The position numbers and the translations under genes were made by a program. A DNA stretch of 64,000 bases. It comes from Streptomyces sp. CB02009 (GTDB lineage Bacteria > Actinomycetota > Actinomycetes > Streptomycetales > Streptomycetaceae). Below, piece by piece: positions 42,423-51,007 of this stretch. The notes beneath the pieces were generated by a model. The model was not told where the DNA came from. It did no database searches and saw only the letters and a list, made by a program, of their open reading frames with translations. Where the stretch lies: NCBI RefSeq assembly GCF_001905825.1, contig NZ_LIVV01000004.1, positions 431,638 through 495,637 on the forward strand. The letters run 5' to 3'. The stretch's first letter is position 1, and each line of letters opens with the position of its first letter.

Positions 42423-43805
42423 ATGACGACAACTTTCGAAGCCCTGCTGCCCGGTACCGAGCGGGCTCTGCTGCATCGCGTCGCGGTCGCCCAGTCCGAG
42501 GGGCGGGCGCCCTCCTTCGTGGGGGCCGTGGTGCGCGACGGAGCGCTGGTGTGGAGCGGTTCGCGTAGCTGCGTGGACGGGCACGCGCCGGACTCAGACA
42601 CCCAGTTCAGGATCGGCTCGATCACCAAGGTGTTCACCGCCGTGCTGGTGATGCGGCTGCGGGACGAGGGGCTCCTCGGGCTCGACGACCCGCTGGAGCG
42701 GCACCTCAAGGACACGGGCGTCGGAGAGGTGACGATCGCTCAGCTCCTCGGCCACAGTGGCGGTCTCGCGGCGGAGACGCCCGGTCAGTGGTGGGAGCGC
42801 TCGTCCGCGGCGCTGCGGCCGGGACTCCCCGACGTCCTGGGGGAGCAGCCCTTCCTGCAGGCGCCGGGGCGCCGCCACCACTACTCCAACCCCGGGTACA
42901 CGCTGCTCGGTTCACTGGTCGAGGCCGTGCGGGGGGTCTCTTGGGAGGAGGCGCTGCGGCGCGAGATCCTGGAGCCGCTCGGGATGGGCCGTACGACGCT
43001 CGATCCGGTGGCCCCGCACGCGGGCGGCTGGGCGGTGCACCCCTGGGCCGATGTGATGCTGCCGGAGCCGTCCGAGGACCTCGGGCTGATGGCGCCGGCC
43101 GGGCAGCTATGGTCGACGGCGGGGGACCTCGCCCGCTTCGCCGCCTTCCTCGCGGCGGGCGACGAGCGGGTGCTGGGCGCGTCCACCGTGGCGGAGATGC
43201 GGGCGCCGGCTGCCCCGGTCGGCGAGGGGGACTGGGAGGGAGGCTATGGTCTCGGCCTCCAGCTGGTCCGCAAGGACGGCCGGACCCTGATCGGCCACAC
43301 CGGCTCGCTTCCTGGTTTCGTCGCCGCCCTCTGGGTGAGCGTGGAGGACGGGCTGGCGGCGATCGCCCTCGCCAATGCCACCTCGGCGCCGCTGACGGGG
43401 GTCGTGGCCGCCGATCTCGTACGGATCGTGGCGGAGGCGGAGCCGAGGTTCCCGGAGCCCTGGCGCCCGCTTCCCGAGACCGAGGCCGATGAGGAGCTGC
43501 TGGCCCTGACGGGGCCCTGGTACTGGGGCACGTACGCCTACGGGCTCCGGGTCGGCGCCGAGCGGAGCGTGGTGCTCGAACCGCTGCGGGGAGCCGGACG
43601 GCGGGCCCGCTTCCGGGCGCTGCCCGACGGCGGCTGGGTCGGCCTGAACGGCTACTACGAGGGGGAGACGCTCCGGGCGGTGCGGCGGGCGGACGGCAGT
43701 GTGAGCCATCTCGACCTCGGCTCCTTCGTCTTCACCCGGGAGCCGTACGCGCCGGCCGACGTGGTGCCGGGTGGCGTGGACGAGGCGGGCTGGCGCGGTC
43801 TCTGA
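42423..43805 (+). CDS. Beta-lactamase-family serine hydrolase
   Basis: The 460-residue protein belongs to the class C beta-lactamase/esterase family. It shows the S-x-x-K motif in FRIGSITKVFTAVLVMRL near residue 62, the Y-x-N motif in HHYSNPGYTLLGSLVE, and HTGSLPGF at the third-motif position. No signal peptide is visible, so it is probably cytoplasmic and not an antibiotic-degrading enzyme. ATG 42423 follows GGATGGGG. It lies 40 bases after marR and may be cotranscribed. Confidence 0.88.
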   Translation: MTTTFEALLPGTERALLHRVAVAQSEGRAPSFVGAVVRDGALVWSGSRSCVDGHAPDSDTQFRIGSITKVFTAVLVMRLRDEGLLGLDDPLERHLKDTGVGEVTIAQLLGHSGGLAAETPGQWWERSSAALRPGLPDVLGEQPFLQAPGRRHHYSNPGYTLLGSLVEAVRGVSWEEALRREILEPLGMGRTTLDPVAPHAGGWAVHPWADVMLPEPSEDLGLMAPAGQLWSTAGDLARFAAFLAAGDERVLGASTVAEMRAPAAPVGEGDWEGGYGLGLQLVRKDGRTLIGHTGSLPGFVAALWVSVEDGLAAIALANATSAPLTGVVAADLVRIVAEAEPRFPEPWRPLPETEADEELLALTGPWYWGTYAYGLRVGAERSVVLEPLRGAGRRARFRALPDGGWVGLNGYYEGETLRAVRRADGSVSHLDLGSFVFTREPYAPADVVPGGVDEAGWRGL

Positions 43806-43818
43806 GCCGTTCCGCGGT

Positions 43819-43832
43819 GTTTCACGTGAAAC
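43819..43832. other. parS: parS site 10
   Basis: Perfect GTTTCACGTGAAAC core, 13 bases after the serine-hydrolase stop. Confidence 0.95.
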
Positions 43833-43838
43833 AGGCGC

Positions 43839-43877
43839 CCTCGGCGGGCCGGAACCGACTCCCCCGGCCCGCCGAGG
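43839..43877. terminator. Bidirectional terminator at 43.8 kb
   Basis: CCTCGGCGGGCCGG and CCGGCCCGCCGAGG form a perfect 14-bp stem with an 11-base loop between convergent genes. Confidence 0.8.
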
Positions 43878-43889
43878 GCGTGCTCTGCC

Positions 43890-44342
43890 TCAGAGGTTCT
43901 TCTTGAAGCCCAGGTGGGAGGCCTCGAAGCCGAGCCGCTCGTAGAAGCGGTGGGCATCGGTGCGAGTGACGTCGGAGGTCAGCTGGACGAGTCGGCAGCC
44001 CTGGCGTCCGGACTCCTCGACGGCCCACTCGATGAGCTGGGTGCCCAGGCCGCTGCCGCGCTCCTCGGCGTGGATGCGGACGCCCTCGATGATCGAGCGG
44101 GTGGCGCCCCGGCGGGAGAGGCCCGGGATGATCGTCAACTGGAGGGTGCCGACGACCTTGTCCGCGCGGACGGCCACGACGAGGTGCTGCTGGGGGTCGT
44201 TCGCCAGGCGCTCGAAGGCCACGAGGTAGGGGCCGAGGTCGTCCGGGGACTCGCGCTGCGCGCCCAGGGGGTCGTCGGCGAGCATCGCGACGATGGCTTC
44301 GAGGTCCTCCGCGGTGGCGGGGCGTATCTCAAGATCGCTCAT
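43890..44342 (-). CDS. GNAT-family N-acetyltransferase (single domain)
   Basis: The 150-residue protein begins MSDLEIRPATAEDLEAIVAM, a standard GNAT opening. The acetyl-CoA loop is RGSGLGTQLIEWAVEES, and it ends AHRFYERLGFEASHLGFKK. The substrate is unknown. ATG 44342 is chosen at the start of homology; the frame continues upstream through a 24-bp tandem repeat. The MarR gene upstream on the same strand ends 86 bases away, so the two may be linked. Confidence 0.88.
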   Translation of the reverse strand: MSDLEIRPATAEDLEAIVAMLADDPLGAQRESPDDLGPYLVAFERLANDPQQHLVVAVRADKVVGTLQLTIIPGLSRRGATRSIIEGVRIHAEERGSGLGTQLIEWAVEESGRQGCRLVQLTSDVTRTDAHRFYERLGFEASHLGFKKNL

Positions 44343-44357
44343 GCCCGCAGGGTACGC

Positions 44358-44405
44358 CGGAGGGCGACACCGCAGTACCGACGGAGGGCGGCACCGCAGT
44401 ACCGA
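44358..44405. repeat. 24-bp tandem duplication
   Basis: Two 24-base copies lie at 44358-44381 and 44382-44405, differing only at one base (GGCGACACC against GGCGGCACC). They sit between a marR stop and the GNAT start. Confidence 0.85.
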
Positions 44406-44428
44406 CGGCATGCCGCGCGGCCGGCGCC

Positions 44429-44887
44429 TCAGGCGGGTACGCCCACGCCTTCCACGACCTGGACCAGCGGGGCGAGCTCCGGGTTCTTGGCGGCCTCGTC
44501 GAGCGCCTCGCGCAGAGCGCTGTCATTGGTGGGGCGGGCCTCCGCCAGGAGCTTCTGGCCGGCTTCGGTGACATCGGTGTAGATGCCGCGCCGGTCGGTG
44601 GCGCAGAGGTACCGGGTGAGCAGACCCCGGTCCTCGAGCCGGGTGACCAGCCGGGTGGTGGCGCTCTGGCTGAGGACGACCGCGTCGGCGACCTGCTTCA
44701 TCTGGAGGTGCCCGCCGGGTCCGCTGTGCTGGCGGCTGAGGACGTCGAGCAGCGAGTACTCCCGCACGCTCAGACCGTGCCGTGACTCCAGGGCGCGCTC
44801 GATGTGCGACTCGATCCTGCCGTGCAGCAGGGAGAGGGCGCACCAGCGCTGGGAGAGCGCGGTGAGTGCGGGGTCCGTCGCGGTCAT
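44429..44887 (-). CDS. MarR-family transcriptional regulator
   Basis: The 152-residue protein has a MarR fold: RHGLSVREYSLLDVLSRQHS, MKQVADAVVLSQSATTRLVT (recognition helix), RLEDRGLLTRYLCATDRRG and IYTDVTEAGQKLLAEA for the wing. ATG 44887 follows GAGGAGAGACC. The neighbouring GNAT gene downstream is a likely target. No palindrome as clear as that of the other marR gene was seen in its 180-bp upstream gap. Confidence 0.9.
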   Translation of the reverse strand: MTATDPALTALSQRWCALSLLHGRIESHIERALESRHGLSVREYSLLDVLSRQHSGPGGHLQMKQVADAVVLSQSATTRLVTRLEDRGLLTRYLCATDRRGIYTDVTEAGQKLLAEARPTNDSALREALDEAAKNPELAPLVQVVEGVGVPA

Positions 44888-45067
44888 GGTCTCTCCTCGG
44901 TCTCTCCTCGGCACCGGAGTGGTTCTCGACCCAGGGTAAACGATGCGACGCAATAATGCGCGTGTGCAAGTAAATCCGGAGGGCTGGATCCCGACGTCCG
45001 GAGAGGTGGTTCCCGGCCCCGCCCAGAGGCCGGTGGGCCGGACTTCCGCGCTAGCCGGACTTCCGCG

Positions 45068-45931
45068 CTAGCCGGCCGCGACGGTCAGGGGAGCGAAGCG
45101 GCGTCGCCAGTCACCGGGGAGGTCGGGGAGGGAGCGGACCATCACCGCGTTGGAGGCGATCGGGTCGAGGCCGTTCTCCTTCACCCAGCCCAGCAGCGCC
45201 GAGTGCCGTACGTCGATGTCCGTGCGCAGCGGTCGGTCGCCGGCGGCCGCGAGCGAGGCGATCAGGGCCTGGGCCGTGGCGGTGTCCCGGGCGATCAGCG
45301 GTCCGACCACATGGGTGTCCATGTTGGGCCAGGCCGCCGCGAAGCCGGTGATCTCGCCGTCCTCCTCCGCCACCCGGAGATGGTCCGCGAACGCGGGCAG
45401 CCGGGTGATCACATGGGTGCGGTCGAGGCCGAAGACCTCGTGGTCCAGGCGCAGGATCGCCTGGAGGTCCTCCGCTGTCGCCGGGCGGACCGGGACGGCC
45501 GGAGCGGGCGCGGCGAACGTGAAGCGCCCGCGCACCATCTCCGCGCGCCCGGTCTCGGTGAAGCCCAGCTGCTCGTAGAGGGGCTGCCCGTTCGGGGTCG
45601 CGTGCAGGGTGAGCGGGGTGCTCCCGGCTTCCGCCAGGACGTGCTCCATGAGCCGGCGTCCCACCCCTTGGCGTGCGTACTGCTCGGCGACGAGCACCAT
45701 GCCGATCGCTGCGAGCCCGGGGCCGTACGACGTGACCACGGAGCAGGTGACCAGCCCGTCTCCGGAAGGGTCGTCGATGCCGTAGCCCGTGCCCGCGGCG
45801 AGCAGGAGGCCCCACTTGTGCTCCTCACGCGGCCAGCCCCGGTTCTCGGAGAGGTCGGCGCAGGCGAGGAGGTCGTCCACGCCGAGACGCCGGATGGGGA
45901 GCTGGGCGAGCGAAGAGGGGGAGATCGGCAT
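45068..45931 (-). CDS. Tandem-GNAT acetyltransferase
   Basis: The 287-residue protein has two GNAT domains. The first has the acetyl-CoA loop AEQYARQGVGRRLMEHVLAE and ends with QPLYEQLGFTETGRAEM; the second begins VPVRPATAEDLQAILRLDHE and lacks a clear acetyl-CoA loop, having only GPLIARDTATAQALIASL. The second half is probably structural or binds substrate. ATG 45931 is the likely start; the frame is open far upstream antisense to the HAD gene. Function unknown. Confidence 0.85.
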   Translation of the reverse strand: MPISPSSLAQLPIRRLGVDDLLACADLSENRGWPREEHKWGLLLAAGTGYGIDDPSGDGLVTCSVVTSYGPGLAAIGMVLVAEQYARQGVGRRLMEHVLAEAGSTPLTLHATPNGQPLYEQLGFTETGRAEMVRGRFTFAAPAPAVPVRPATAEDLQAILRLDHEVFGLDRTHVITRLPAFADHLRVAEEDGEITGFAAAWPNMDTHVVGPLIARDTATAQALIASLAAAGDRPLRTDIDVRHSALLGWVKENGLDPIASNAVMVRSLPDLPGDWRRRFAPLTVAAG

Positions 45932-46093
45932 GGTGCCAGGCTGGCCGAAGCGGTGATCTTCCGTCCACCGCTTTAGCGGATCTGGCCGATACGGGCGCGG
46001 GACTCCGGGTGGGCGCGGAGCCGGCGTCGGGCCGGCGCCAGGTCGGCAGGCGGTCCGATGACGGCGTTGATTCCACGTCGTGGGACGGAGACC

Positions 46094-46750
46094 ATGTTTC
46101 ACGTGAAACCACGACAGCAGCGCCTTCACCTCTTCGACCTCGACGGCACCCTGATCCGGGGCTCGGCCGCGGCGGTGGAGATCTCCCGGCAGCTGGGTGT
46201 CGACGAGGAGATCGCCGCCCTGGAGAAGAGCTTCCTCCTCCTGGGACTCACCCCGGACGAGTTCGCCGTCCGGGCCCGCGAGCTGTGGTCGGCGCTCACC
46301 GTGGACCAGGTCGCGGCGGCCTTCGAAGGGGCACCCTGGCTGCTGGGCATTCGCGAGGTCTGGGCGGACATCCGGGACCGGGGCGATCGGTGCGCGGTCA
46401 TCTCGCTCTCGCCCGACTTCTTCGTCGAGCGGCTTCTCGACTGGGGTGTCGACACGGTGCACGGCTCGCACTGGCCGGCCGTCCCCTTCACGGAGCCGAT
46501 CCACCGGCCCGGCATCCTCGACGCGCGGGCGAAGGTACGGATCGCGGGGGAGCTCTGCGCGCGGTACGAGGTGGACCCCGCCCACTGCGTCGCCTACGGC
46601 GACTCGATGTCCGACGCGCAGCTCTTCGCGATCGTGCCGGACACCGTGGCGGTCAACGCGGACCACCATCTCGCCGGGCTCGCCCGCCACAGCTACACGG
46701 GCGGGGATCTGCGCGAGGCCTACGCCCTCGTCCGAAACAGCGCAGCTTAG
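46094..46750 (+). CDS. HAD-family hydrolase (phosphatase, SerB-like)
   Basis: The 218-residue protein has the HAD motifs: LHLFDLDGTLIRG (DxDGT nucleophile) near residue 15, VISLSPDFFVERLL (motif II), the lysine in AKVRIAGELC, and VAYGDSMSDAQLFAI (motif IV, GDSxxD). The fold and helical cap resemble phosphoserine-phosphatase-like enzymes. ATG 46094 follows GGACGGAG, and parS (46096-46109) overlaps codons 1-5, encoding MFHVK. A start 12 codons upstream (46058) is less likely. Confidence 0.88.
   Translation: MFHVKPRQQRLHLFDLDGTLIRGSAAAVEISRQLGVDEEIAALEKSFLLLGLTPDEFAVRARELWSALTVDQVAAAFEGAPWLLGIREVWADIRDRGDRCAVISLSPDFFVERLLDWGVDTVHGSHWPAVPFTEPIHRPGILDARAKVRIAGELCARYEVDPAHCVAYGDSMSDAQLFAIVPDTVAVNADHHLAGLARHSYTGGDLREAYALVRNSAA
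46096..46109. other. parS: parS site 11 (start of HAD gene)
   Basis: Perfect GTTTCACGTGAAAC core beginning with the G of the ATG start codon of the HAD hydrolase gene. Confidence 0.95.
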
Positions 46751-46856
46751 TAAGAAACCCTGCCCTTTGGCCCGAGAACGTCGCTTTCTCTCCGAAGCGT
46801 TGTGCTGAGGGGTCATGCTGCGTCCACGAAAGCCGGCCAGCGATAGGGCGAGGCAC

Positions 46857-48176
46857 ATGATGGATGCTCCGACCACCACGAGGGCAGCGGAGGACGGGGA
46901 CGGGCCGGAGCGCCCGGCGGCGGGCGGCCACGAGCCCCGCCGCCCGGCGGATGGCGGGAACGAGCCCCGAATACCAGCGGAAGCCTCCACCGACGCGATG
47001 CTCGTACGCCGCACCCTCGCGGAGATCGCACCGGTCGCGGACCGGGTGACCTCGTACTTCTACGCCCTGCTCTTCATAGGGAACCCGGGGCTGCGCGAGA
47101 TGTTCCCCGCGGCCATGGACACCCAGCGGGACCGGCTCCTGAAAGCGCTGCTCACCGCGGCGGAGCACATGGACGACGCCCCGGTGCTCACCGCGTACCT
47201 GCAGAACCTCGGCAGGGGCCACCGCAAGTACGGTACCCACTCCGCCCACTACCCGGCCGTCGGCGAGGCCCTCATCGGCGCCCTCACGCGCTACGCGACG
47301 ACGACCTGGGACGAGGAGACCCAGGCGGCCTGGGTCCGCACGTACACGACGATCTCCCAGATCATGATCGACGCGGCGGCGGAGGACGAGCGCTCGGCGC
47401 CCGCCTGGTGGCAGGCCGAGGTGGTCTCGCACGACCTGCGGACCCCGGACATCGCCGTCGTGACGCTCCGGCCCGACCAGCCGTACCCGTTCCTGGCGGG
47501 GCAGTACACGACGCTGGAGACCCCGTGGTGGCCGCGGATATGGCGGCACTACTCGTTCGCCTCGGCGCCCCGGCCCGACGGACTGCTCTCCCTGCACGTG
47601 AAGGCGGTCCCGGCGGGCTGGGTGTCCAACGCGCTGGTGCACCGGGCGCGTCCCGGGGACGTTCTGCGCCTCGGCCCGCCGGCCGGATCCATGACCGTCG
47701 ACCACGACACGGACACGGGACTGCTGTGTGTGGGCGGCGGCACCGGGATCGCCCCCATCAAGGCCCTGGTGGAGGACGTCGCCGAGCACGGGGACCGGCG
47801 TCCGGTCGATGTCTTCTACGGGGCCCGCAGCGGCCACGACCTCTATGACGTCGACACGATGCTGCGGCTCCAGAAGACCTTCCCCTGGCTCTCCGTCCAC
47901 ACGGTCACCGAGGAGCAGGGACGGCTTCCCGAGGCCGTCTGCCGCTACGGCTCATGGAGCGAACGCGACGCCTATCTCTCGGGGCCGCTCGGCATGGTCC
48001 GGCGCGGGGTGGACGCGCTGCGGGGAGCGGGGGTCCCCGCGGAGCGCATCCGGCACGACTTCCTCGCCGAGCTGGCCTCCGCGGCCGACGCCGCCGACGC
48101 CGCCGACGCCGCCGAGGATCAGCCCAGGTCGGGGGCGTGCATCGCGCGGACGCCCTCGATGTTGCCGTCGAGGTAG
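46857..48176 (+). CDS. Flavohaemoglobin-like protein
   Basis: The protein (about 439 residues) joins a globin domain to a ferredoxin-reductase module, as in nitric-oxide dioxygenases. A 45-residue disordered Pro/Ala leader precedes the globin. The globin has VTSYFYALLF (B10 tyrosine region) and NLGRGHRKYGTHSAHYPAVG with the proximal histidine. The FAD motif is RHYSFAS and the NAD motif is VGGGTGIAPIKAL. The C-terminus contains an Ala-Ala-Asp repeat and overlaps the convergent Nudix gene by 58 bp. ATG 46857 is chosen, with 46815 as alternative. Confidence 0.88.
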   Translation: MMDAPTTTRAAEDGDGPERPAAGGHEPRRPADGGNEPRIPAEASTDAMLVRRTLAEIAPVADRVTSYFYALLFIGNPGLREMFPAAMDTQRDRLLKALLTAAEHMDDAPVLTAYLQNLGRGHRKYGTHSAHYPAVGEALIGALTRYATTTWDEETQAAWVRTYTTISQIMIDAAAEDERSAPAWWQAEVVSHDLRTPDIAVVTLRPDQPYPFLAGQYTTLETPWWPRIWRHYSFASAPRPDGLLSLHVKAVPAGWVSNALVHRARPGDVLRLGPPAGSMTVDHDTDTGLLCVGGGTGIAPIKALVEDVAEHGDRRPVDVFYGARSGHDLYDVDTMLRLQKTFPWLSVHTVTEEQGRLPEAVCRYGSWSERDAYLSGPLGMVRRGVDALRGAGVPAERIRHDFLAELASAADAADAADAAEDQPRSGACIARTPSMLPSR

Positions 48177-48613
48177 TGGCGCAGCGAGAGCGGGACGAGG
48201 TGCACGGCGGCGATGCCGACCCGGCTGAAGGGCACCCGGACGATCTCGTACTCGCCGACGGGCTCCTCCATCTCGGGGCCGTGCCGCAGCGCGGTGTCCA
48301 TGGAGTCGAGGCGGCACACGAAGAAGTGCTGGACCTTCACCCCGGAGACCCCGCCGTCGACGATGTGCTCGACGGTGTCGACGAAGCAGGGCACCACATC
48401 GACGATCTTGGCGCCGAGCTCCTCGTGCACCTCGCGGTGGAGCGCCTCGACGACGGTGGCGTCGGTGGGTTCCACGCCGCCGCCGGGCGTGACCCAGTAG
48501 GGGTCCATCCCCGGCTTGGTGCGCCTGATGAGGATGAGGTCGTCCCCGTCGAGCAGGATGGCGCGTGCGGTGCGCTTGATCACGGGCCGTTCGTTCATGG
48601 GCCGTTCGTTCAT
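48119..48613 (-). CDS. Nudix hydrolase
   Basis: Nudix enzymes hydrolyse nucleoside diphosphates linked to other groups. The 164-residue product has a complete Nudix box, GGGVEPTDATVVEALHREVH followed by EELGA, matching G-x5-E-x7-REUxEExGU. The first 15 bases of the gene, starting with ATG, are repeated in tandem, so two starts (48613 and 48598) encode MNERP twice. No good ribosome site precedes either. The substrate is unknown. It is convergent with the flavohaemoglobin gene. Confidence 0.87.
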   Translation of the reverse strand: MNERPMNERPVIKRTARAILLDGDDLILIRRTKPGMDPYWVTPGGGVEPTDATVVEALHREVHEELGAKIVDVVPCFVDTVEHIVDGGVSGVKVQHFFVCRLDSMDTALRHGPEMEEPVGEYEIVRVPFSRVGIAAVHLVPLSLRHYLDGNIEGVRAMHAPDLG

Positions 48614-48709
48614 GGGAAGAAAATGGCCCGTCCGGGGTGTCCTGAAACTCGCCGTCCCCGGCGGAAACTCAGCAGTTCCCCGCGGAGGACGGGGTTCACC
48701 CACGGGGAC

Positions 48710-49606
48710 TCACCAGTCTCCCGCGGCCCGCAGCAGCTCCTCGTGCGCGCGGGCGATGGGCGACAGCGCGAGCGTCCCCGTCCGTACGACCAGGAAGTAG
48801 GTCCGCAGCGGAGGGACCGGAGGGTCGAGCAGCGCCACGAGCCGGCCCTGCTCCAGGGCCTCCTCGCACAGATAGCGGGGCAGCACGGCGAGCCCGGCGC
48901 CGGAGGCCGCGGACTCCCGCACGGCACGCAGGTCGGGGGCGATCACGGTGGCGGCGACCGCCGGTTTGGTCTCGAAGACGCTCGCCCAGTAGCGCGCGAC
49001 GAACGGCAGCGACTCGTGCACCTCGACCACCGGAAGCTGCTCCAGGACCACCGCGCCCTTGCGGAGCAGCGTCTCGGGGGAGAGCCGTGCCGCCCAGCGA
49101 GGGGCCGCGACCAGCACGTACTCCTCGTCGCAGAGCGGAGTGGAGACGAGCAGACCGCCCCGGGGGCGGGCCGTGGCGACGGCCAGATCGTGGTGGCCCG
49201 CGGCGAGCCCGTCGAGGATCTCCTCGGTGTTGCCGAGGAACGACGTCCGTACGGCGAGCCCCTGGCCGACCAGTGGGGTGAGGGCCGGCAGGACACGGAG
49301 CGCGGTGAACTCCGGGGGACCGGCGACGTGCAGGGTGCGGACGCCGCTCTCCTCGTCGAGGCCGGTCTCGGCGATCTCGACCAGGGCGTCCAGATGAGGA
49401 GCGGCGCGGTGGGCGAGCTCGTCGCCGATGGTGGTCGGCGTGACGCCGCGGGCCTGCCGGAGGAAGAGCGGCCGGCCGAGCTGTCGTTCGAGGGTCCGGA
49501 TCTGACTGGTGACGGCCGGCTGCGAGAGCCCGAGGAGCGCGGCGGCGCGGGTGAAGGAGCCGGCCCGGTGCACCGTGACGAATGTGCGCAGCAGGGCCAG
49601 ATCCAT
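48710..49606 (-). CDS. LysR-family transcriptional regulator
   Basis: The 298-residue protein starts MDLALLRTFVTVHRAGSFTR and has AAALLGLSQPAVTSQIRTLE, the LysR helix-turn-helix, followed by a periplasmic-binding-like effector domain. LysR proteins usually control a divergent gene, but here the upstream 267 bp lead to a convergent-oriented PLP enzyme's end, so the target is unclear. A CTAT-N10-ATAG motif (49677-49694) lies in the upstream gap. The Nudix gene lies downstream on the same strand 96 bases away. Confidence 0.92.
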   Translation of the reverse strand: MDLALLRTFVTVHRAGSFTRAAALLGLSQPAVTSQIRTLERQLGRPLFLRQARGVTPTTIGDELAHRAAPHLDALVEIAETGLDEESGVRTLHVAGPPEFTALRVLPALTPLVGQGLAVRTSFLGNTEEILDGLAAGHHDLAVATARPRGGLLVSTPLCDEEYVLVAAPRWAARLSPETLLRKGAVVLEQLPVVEVHESLPFVARYWASVFETKPAVAATVIAPDLRAVRESAASGAGLAVLPRYLCEEALEQGRLVALLDPPVPPLRTYFLVVRTGTLALSPIARAHEELLRAAGDW

Positions 49607-49676
49607 CTCCGCCCCCTCCCGGCCGTGCGGCCGTTCGACTCAGGCGGTCGGCTGACTGCGCCTCAGGAACGTCCAA

Positions 49677-49694
49677 CTATAAATAAGTCGATAG
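49677..49694. promoter_or_regulatory. Possible LysR box
   Basis: CTATAAATAAGTCGATAG fits the T-N11-A palindrome of LysR sites and lies about 70-90 bases upstream of the lysR start, in an unusually AT-rich patch. Weak evidence. Confidence 0.35.
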
Positions 49695-49873
49695 GTCTCT
49701 GTCGCTACCGTGATTGGACACTGACGCACAGTCAACTAGCCTTGTTCAGGCGGTCTCCGCGCGTGGAACCGAGGCGTTCCGAGCCACGAGGGGGGAGGCT
49801 CGGAGCGTCTCGTTCCGTGCGCGAGAAGGCCGACAGAAGGCCGCCAGGCGACCCCTGAAGGCGCCCGAGGCCG

Positions 49874-51007
49874 CTAGGACCCGGCCTCGTCGAGGGCCCG
49901 CAGCACGTCGGCGATCAGGTCCTCCGGGTCCTCGGCGCCGACCGAGAAGCGGATGAAGCCCTCCGCCACCGCGTCCCCGCCCCAGCGCCCGCGACGCTCC
50001 GCCGTGGAGCGCACGCCGCCGAAGCTGGTCGCGTCGTCCACGATCCGCAGCGCGTCCAGGAACGTGTCGGCCCGCTTCCGGTCCGCCAGCTCGAAGGAGA
50101 CCACCGGTCCGAAGCGCCGCATCTGCCGGGCGGCCACCGCGTGCGAGGGGTCGTCGGGCAGCCCCGGGTAGCGCAGCCCGGTCACGTCCGCGCGCCCCGC
50201 GAGCGTCTGCGCGAGCGTGAGCGCGGTGGAGCACTGGCGGTCGATCCGCAGCTGCAGCGTCGCGAGCGAACGGTGGGCCAGCCAGGCCTCCATCGGGCCA
50301 GGGATGGCGCCGACGACCTTGCGCCAGCGCCGTACCTCCGCCGCCCGCTCGGGGTCACGGCAGCTGACATGGCCGAGCAGGATGTCGCCGTGGCCGGTCA
50401 TGCCCTTGGTGTCGCTGGCGACGGAGAAGTCCGCGCCCAGTTCGAGCGGGCGCTGGCCGAGCGGGGTGGCGAGCGTGTTGTCGACGGCCACGAGCGCCCC
50501 CGCGGCATGCGCCTCGCGCACCAGCCGCCGGATGTCGCAGACGTCGAGCCCGGGGTTGGACGGCGACTCGATCCACAGCAGCCGGGCCCCTTCGAGGACG
50601 GCGAGCTGGCCGTCGCCGCCGGTGGGCGCGGTGCGGACCTCGATGCCGTAGGCCCTCAGCTGCTCGTGCAGCAGGGGCAGCGCCTGGTAGCCGTCGCTCG
50701 GCACGACCACCACGTCGCCCGTCCTCAGCTGCGAGAGGAGGACGGCGGAGATCGCGGCCATGCCCGAGGCGAAGACCAGCGTCTCGACGCCCTCCTCCCC
50801 CGGCGCCTCCAGCTCGCCGATCGCGCGCTCCAGATGGGTCCACGTCGGGTTCTCGTCGCGGCCGTACCCGTATCCGCCGGTCGGCTCGCCCGGCAGATGG
50901 AAGTGCGCGGCGAAGACCGGACCCGGCAGGGTCGGCTCGTACTTCACGGGTTCGGGCAGCCCCGCCCGCACCGCGCGGGTGCCGTCGCCGTAGTGCTTGT
51001 CGGTCAC
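49874..51007 (-). CDS. PLP-dependent trans-sulfuration enzyme (cystathionine gamma-lyase/synthase family)
   Basis: The 377-residue protein is a fold-I PLP enzyme of the Cys/Met metabolism family. YGYGRDENPTWTHLERAIGE is the family's N-terminal block, SPSNPGLDV holds the phosphate-binding region, and SVASDTKGMTGHGDILLGHV has the Schiff-base lysine. The residues that separate lyase from synthase cannot be judged here. ATG 51007 overlaps the upstream phosphatase stop by four bases, so they share an operon. Confidence 0.88.
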   Translation of the reverse strand: MTDKHYGDGTRAVRAGLPEPVKYEPTLPGPVFAAHFHLPGEPTGGYGYGRDENPTWTHLERAIGELEAPGEEGVETLVFASGMAAISAVLLSQLRTGDVVVVPSDGYQALPLLHEQLRAYGIEVRTAPTGGDGQLAVLEGARLLWIESPSNPGLDVCDIRRLVREAHAAGALVAVDNTLATPLGQRPLELGADFSVASDTKGMTGHGDILLGHVSCRDPERAAEVRRWRKVVGAIPGPMEAWLAHRSLATLQLRIDRQCSTALTLAQTLAGRADVTGLRYPGLPDDPSHAVAARQMRRFGPVVSFELADRKRADTFLDALRIVDDATSFGGVRSTAERRGRWGGDAVAEGFIRFSVGAEDPEDLIADVLRALDEAGS

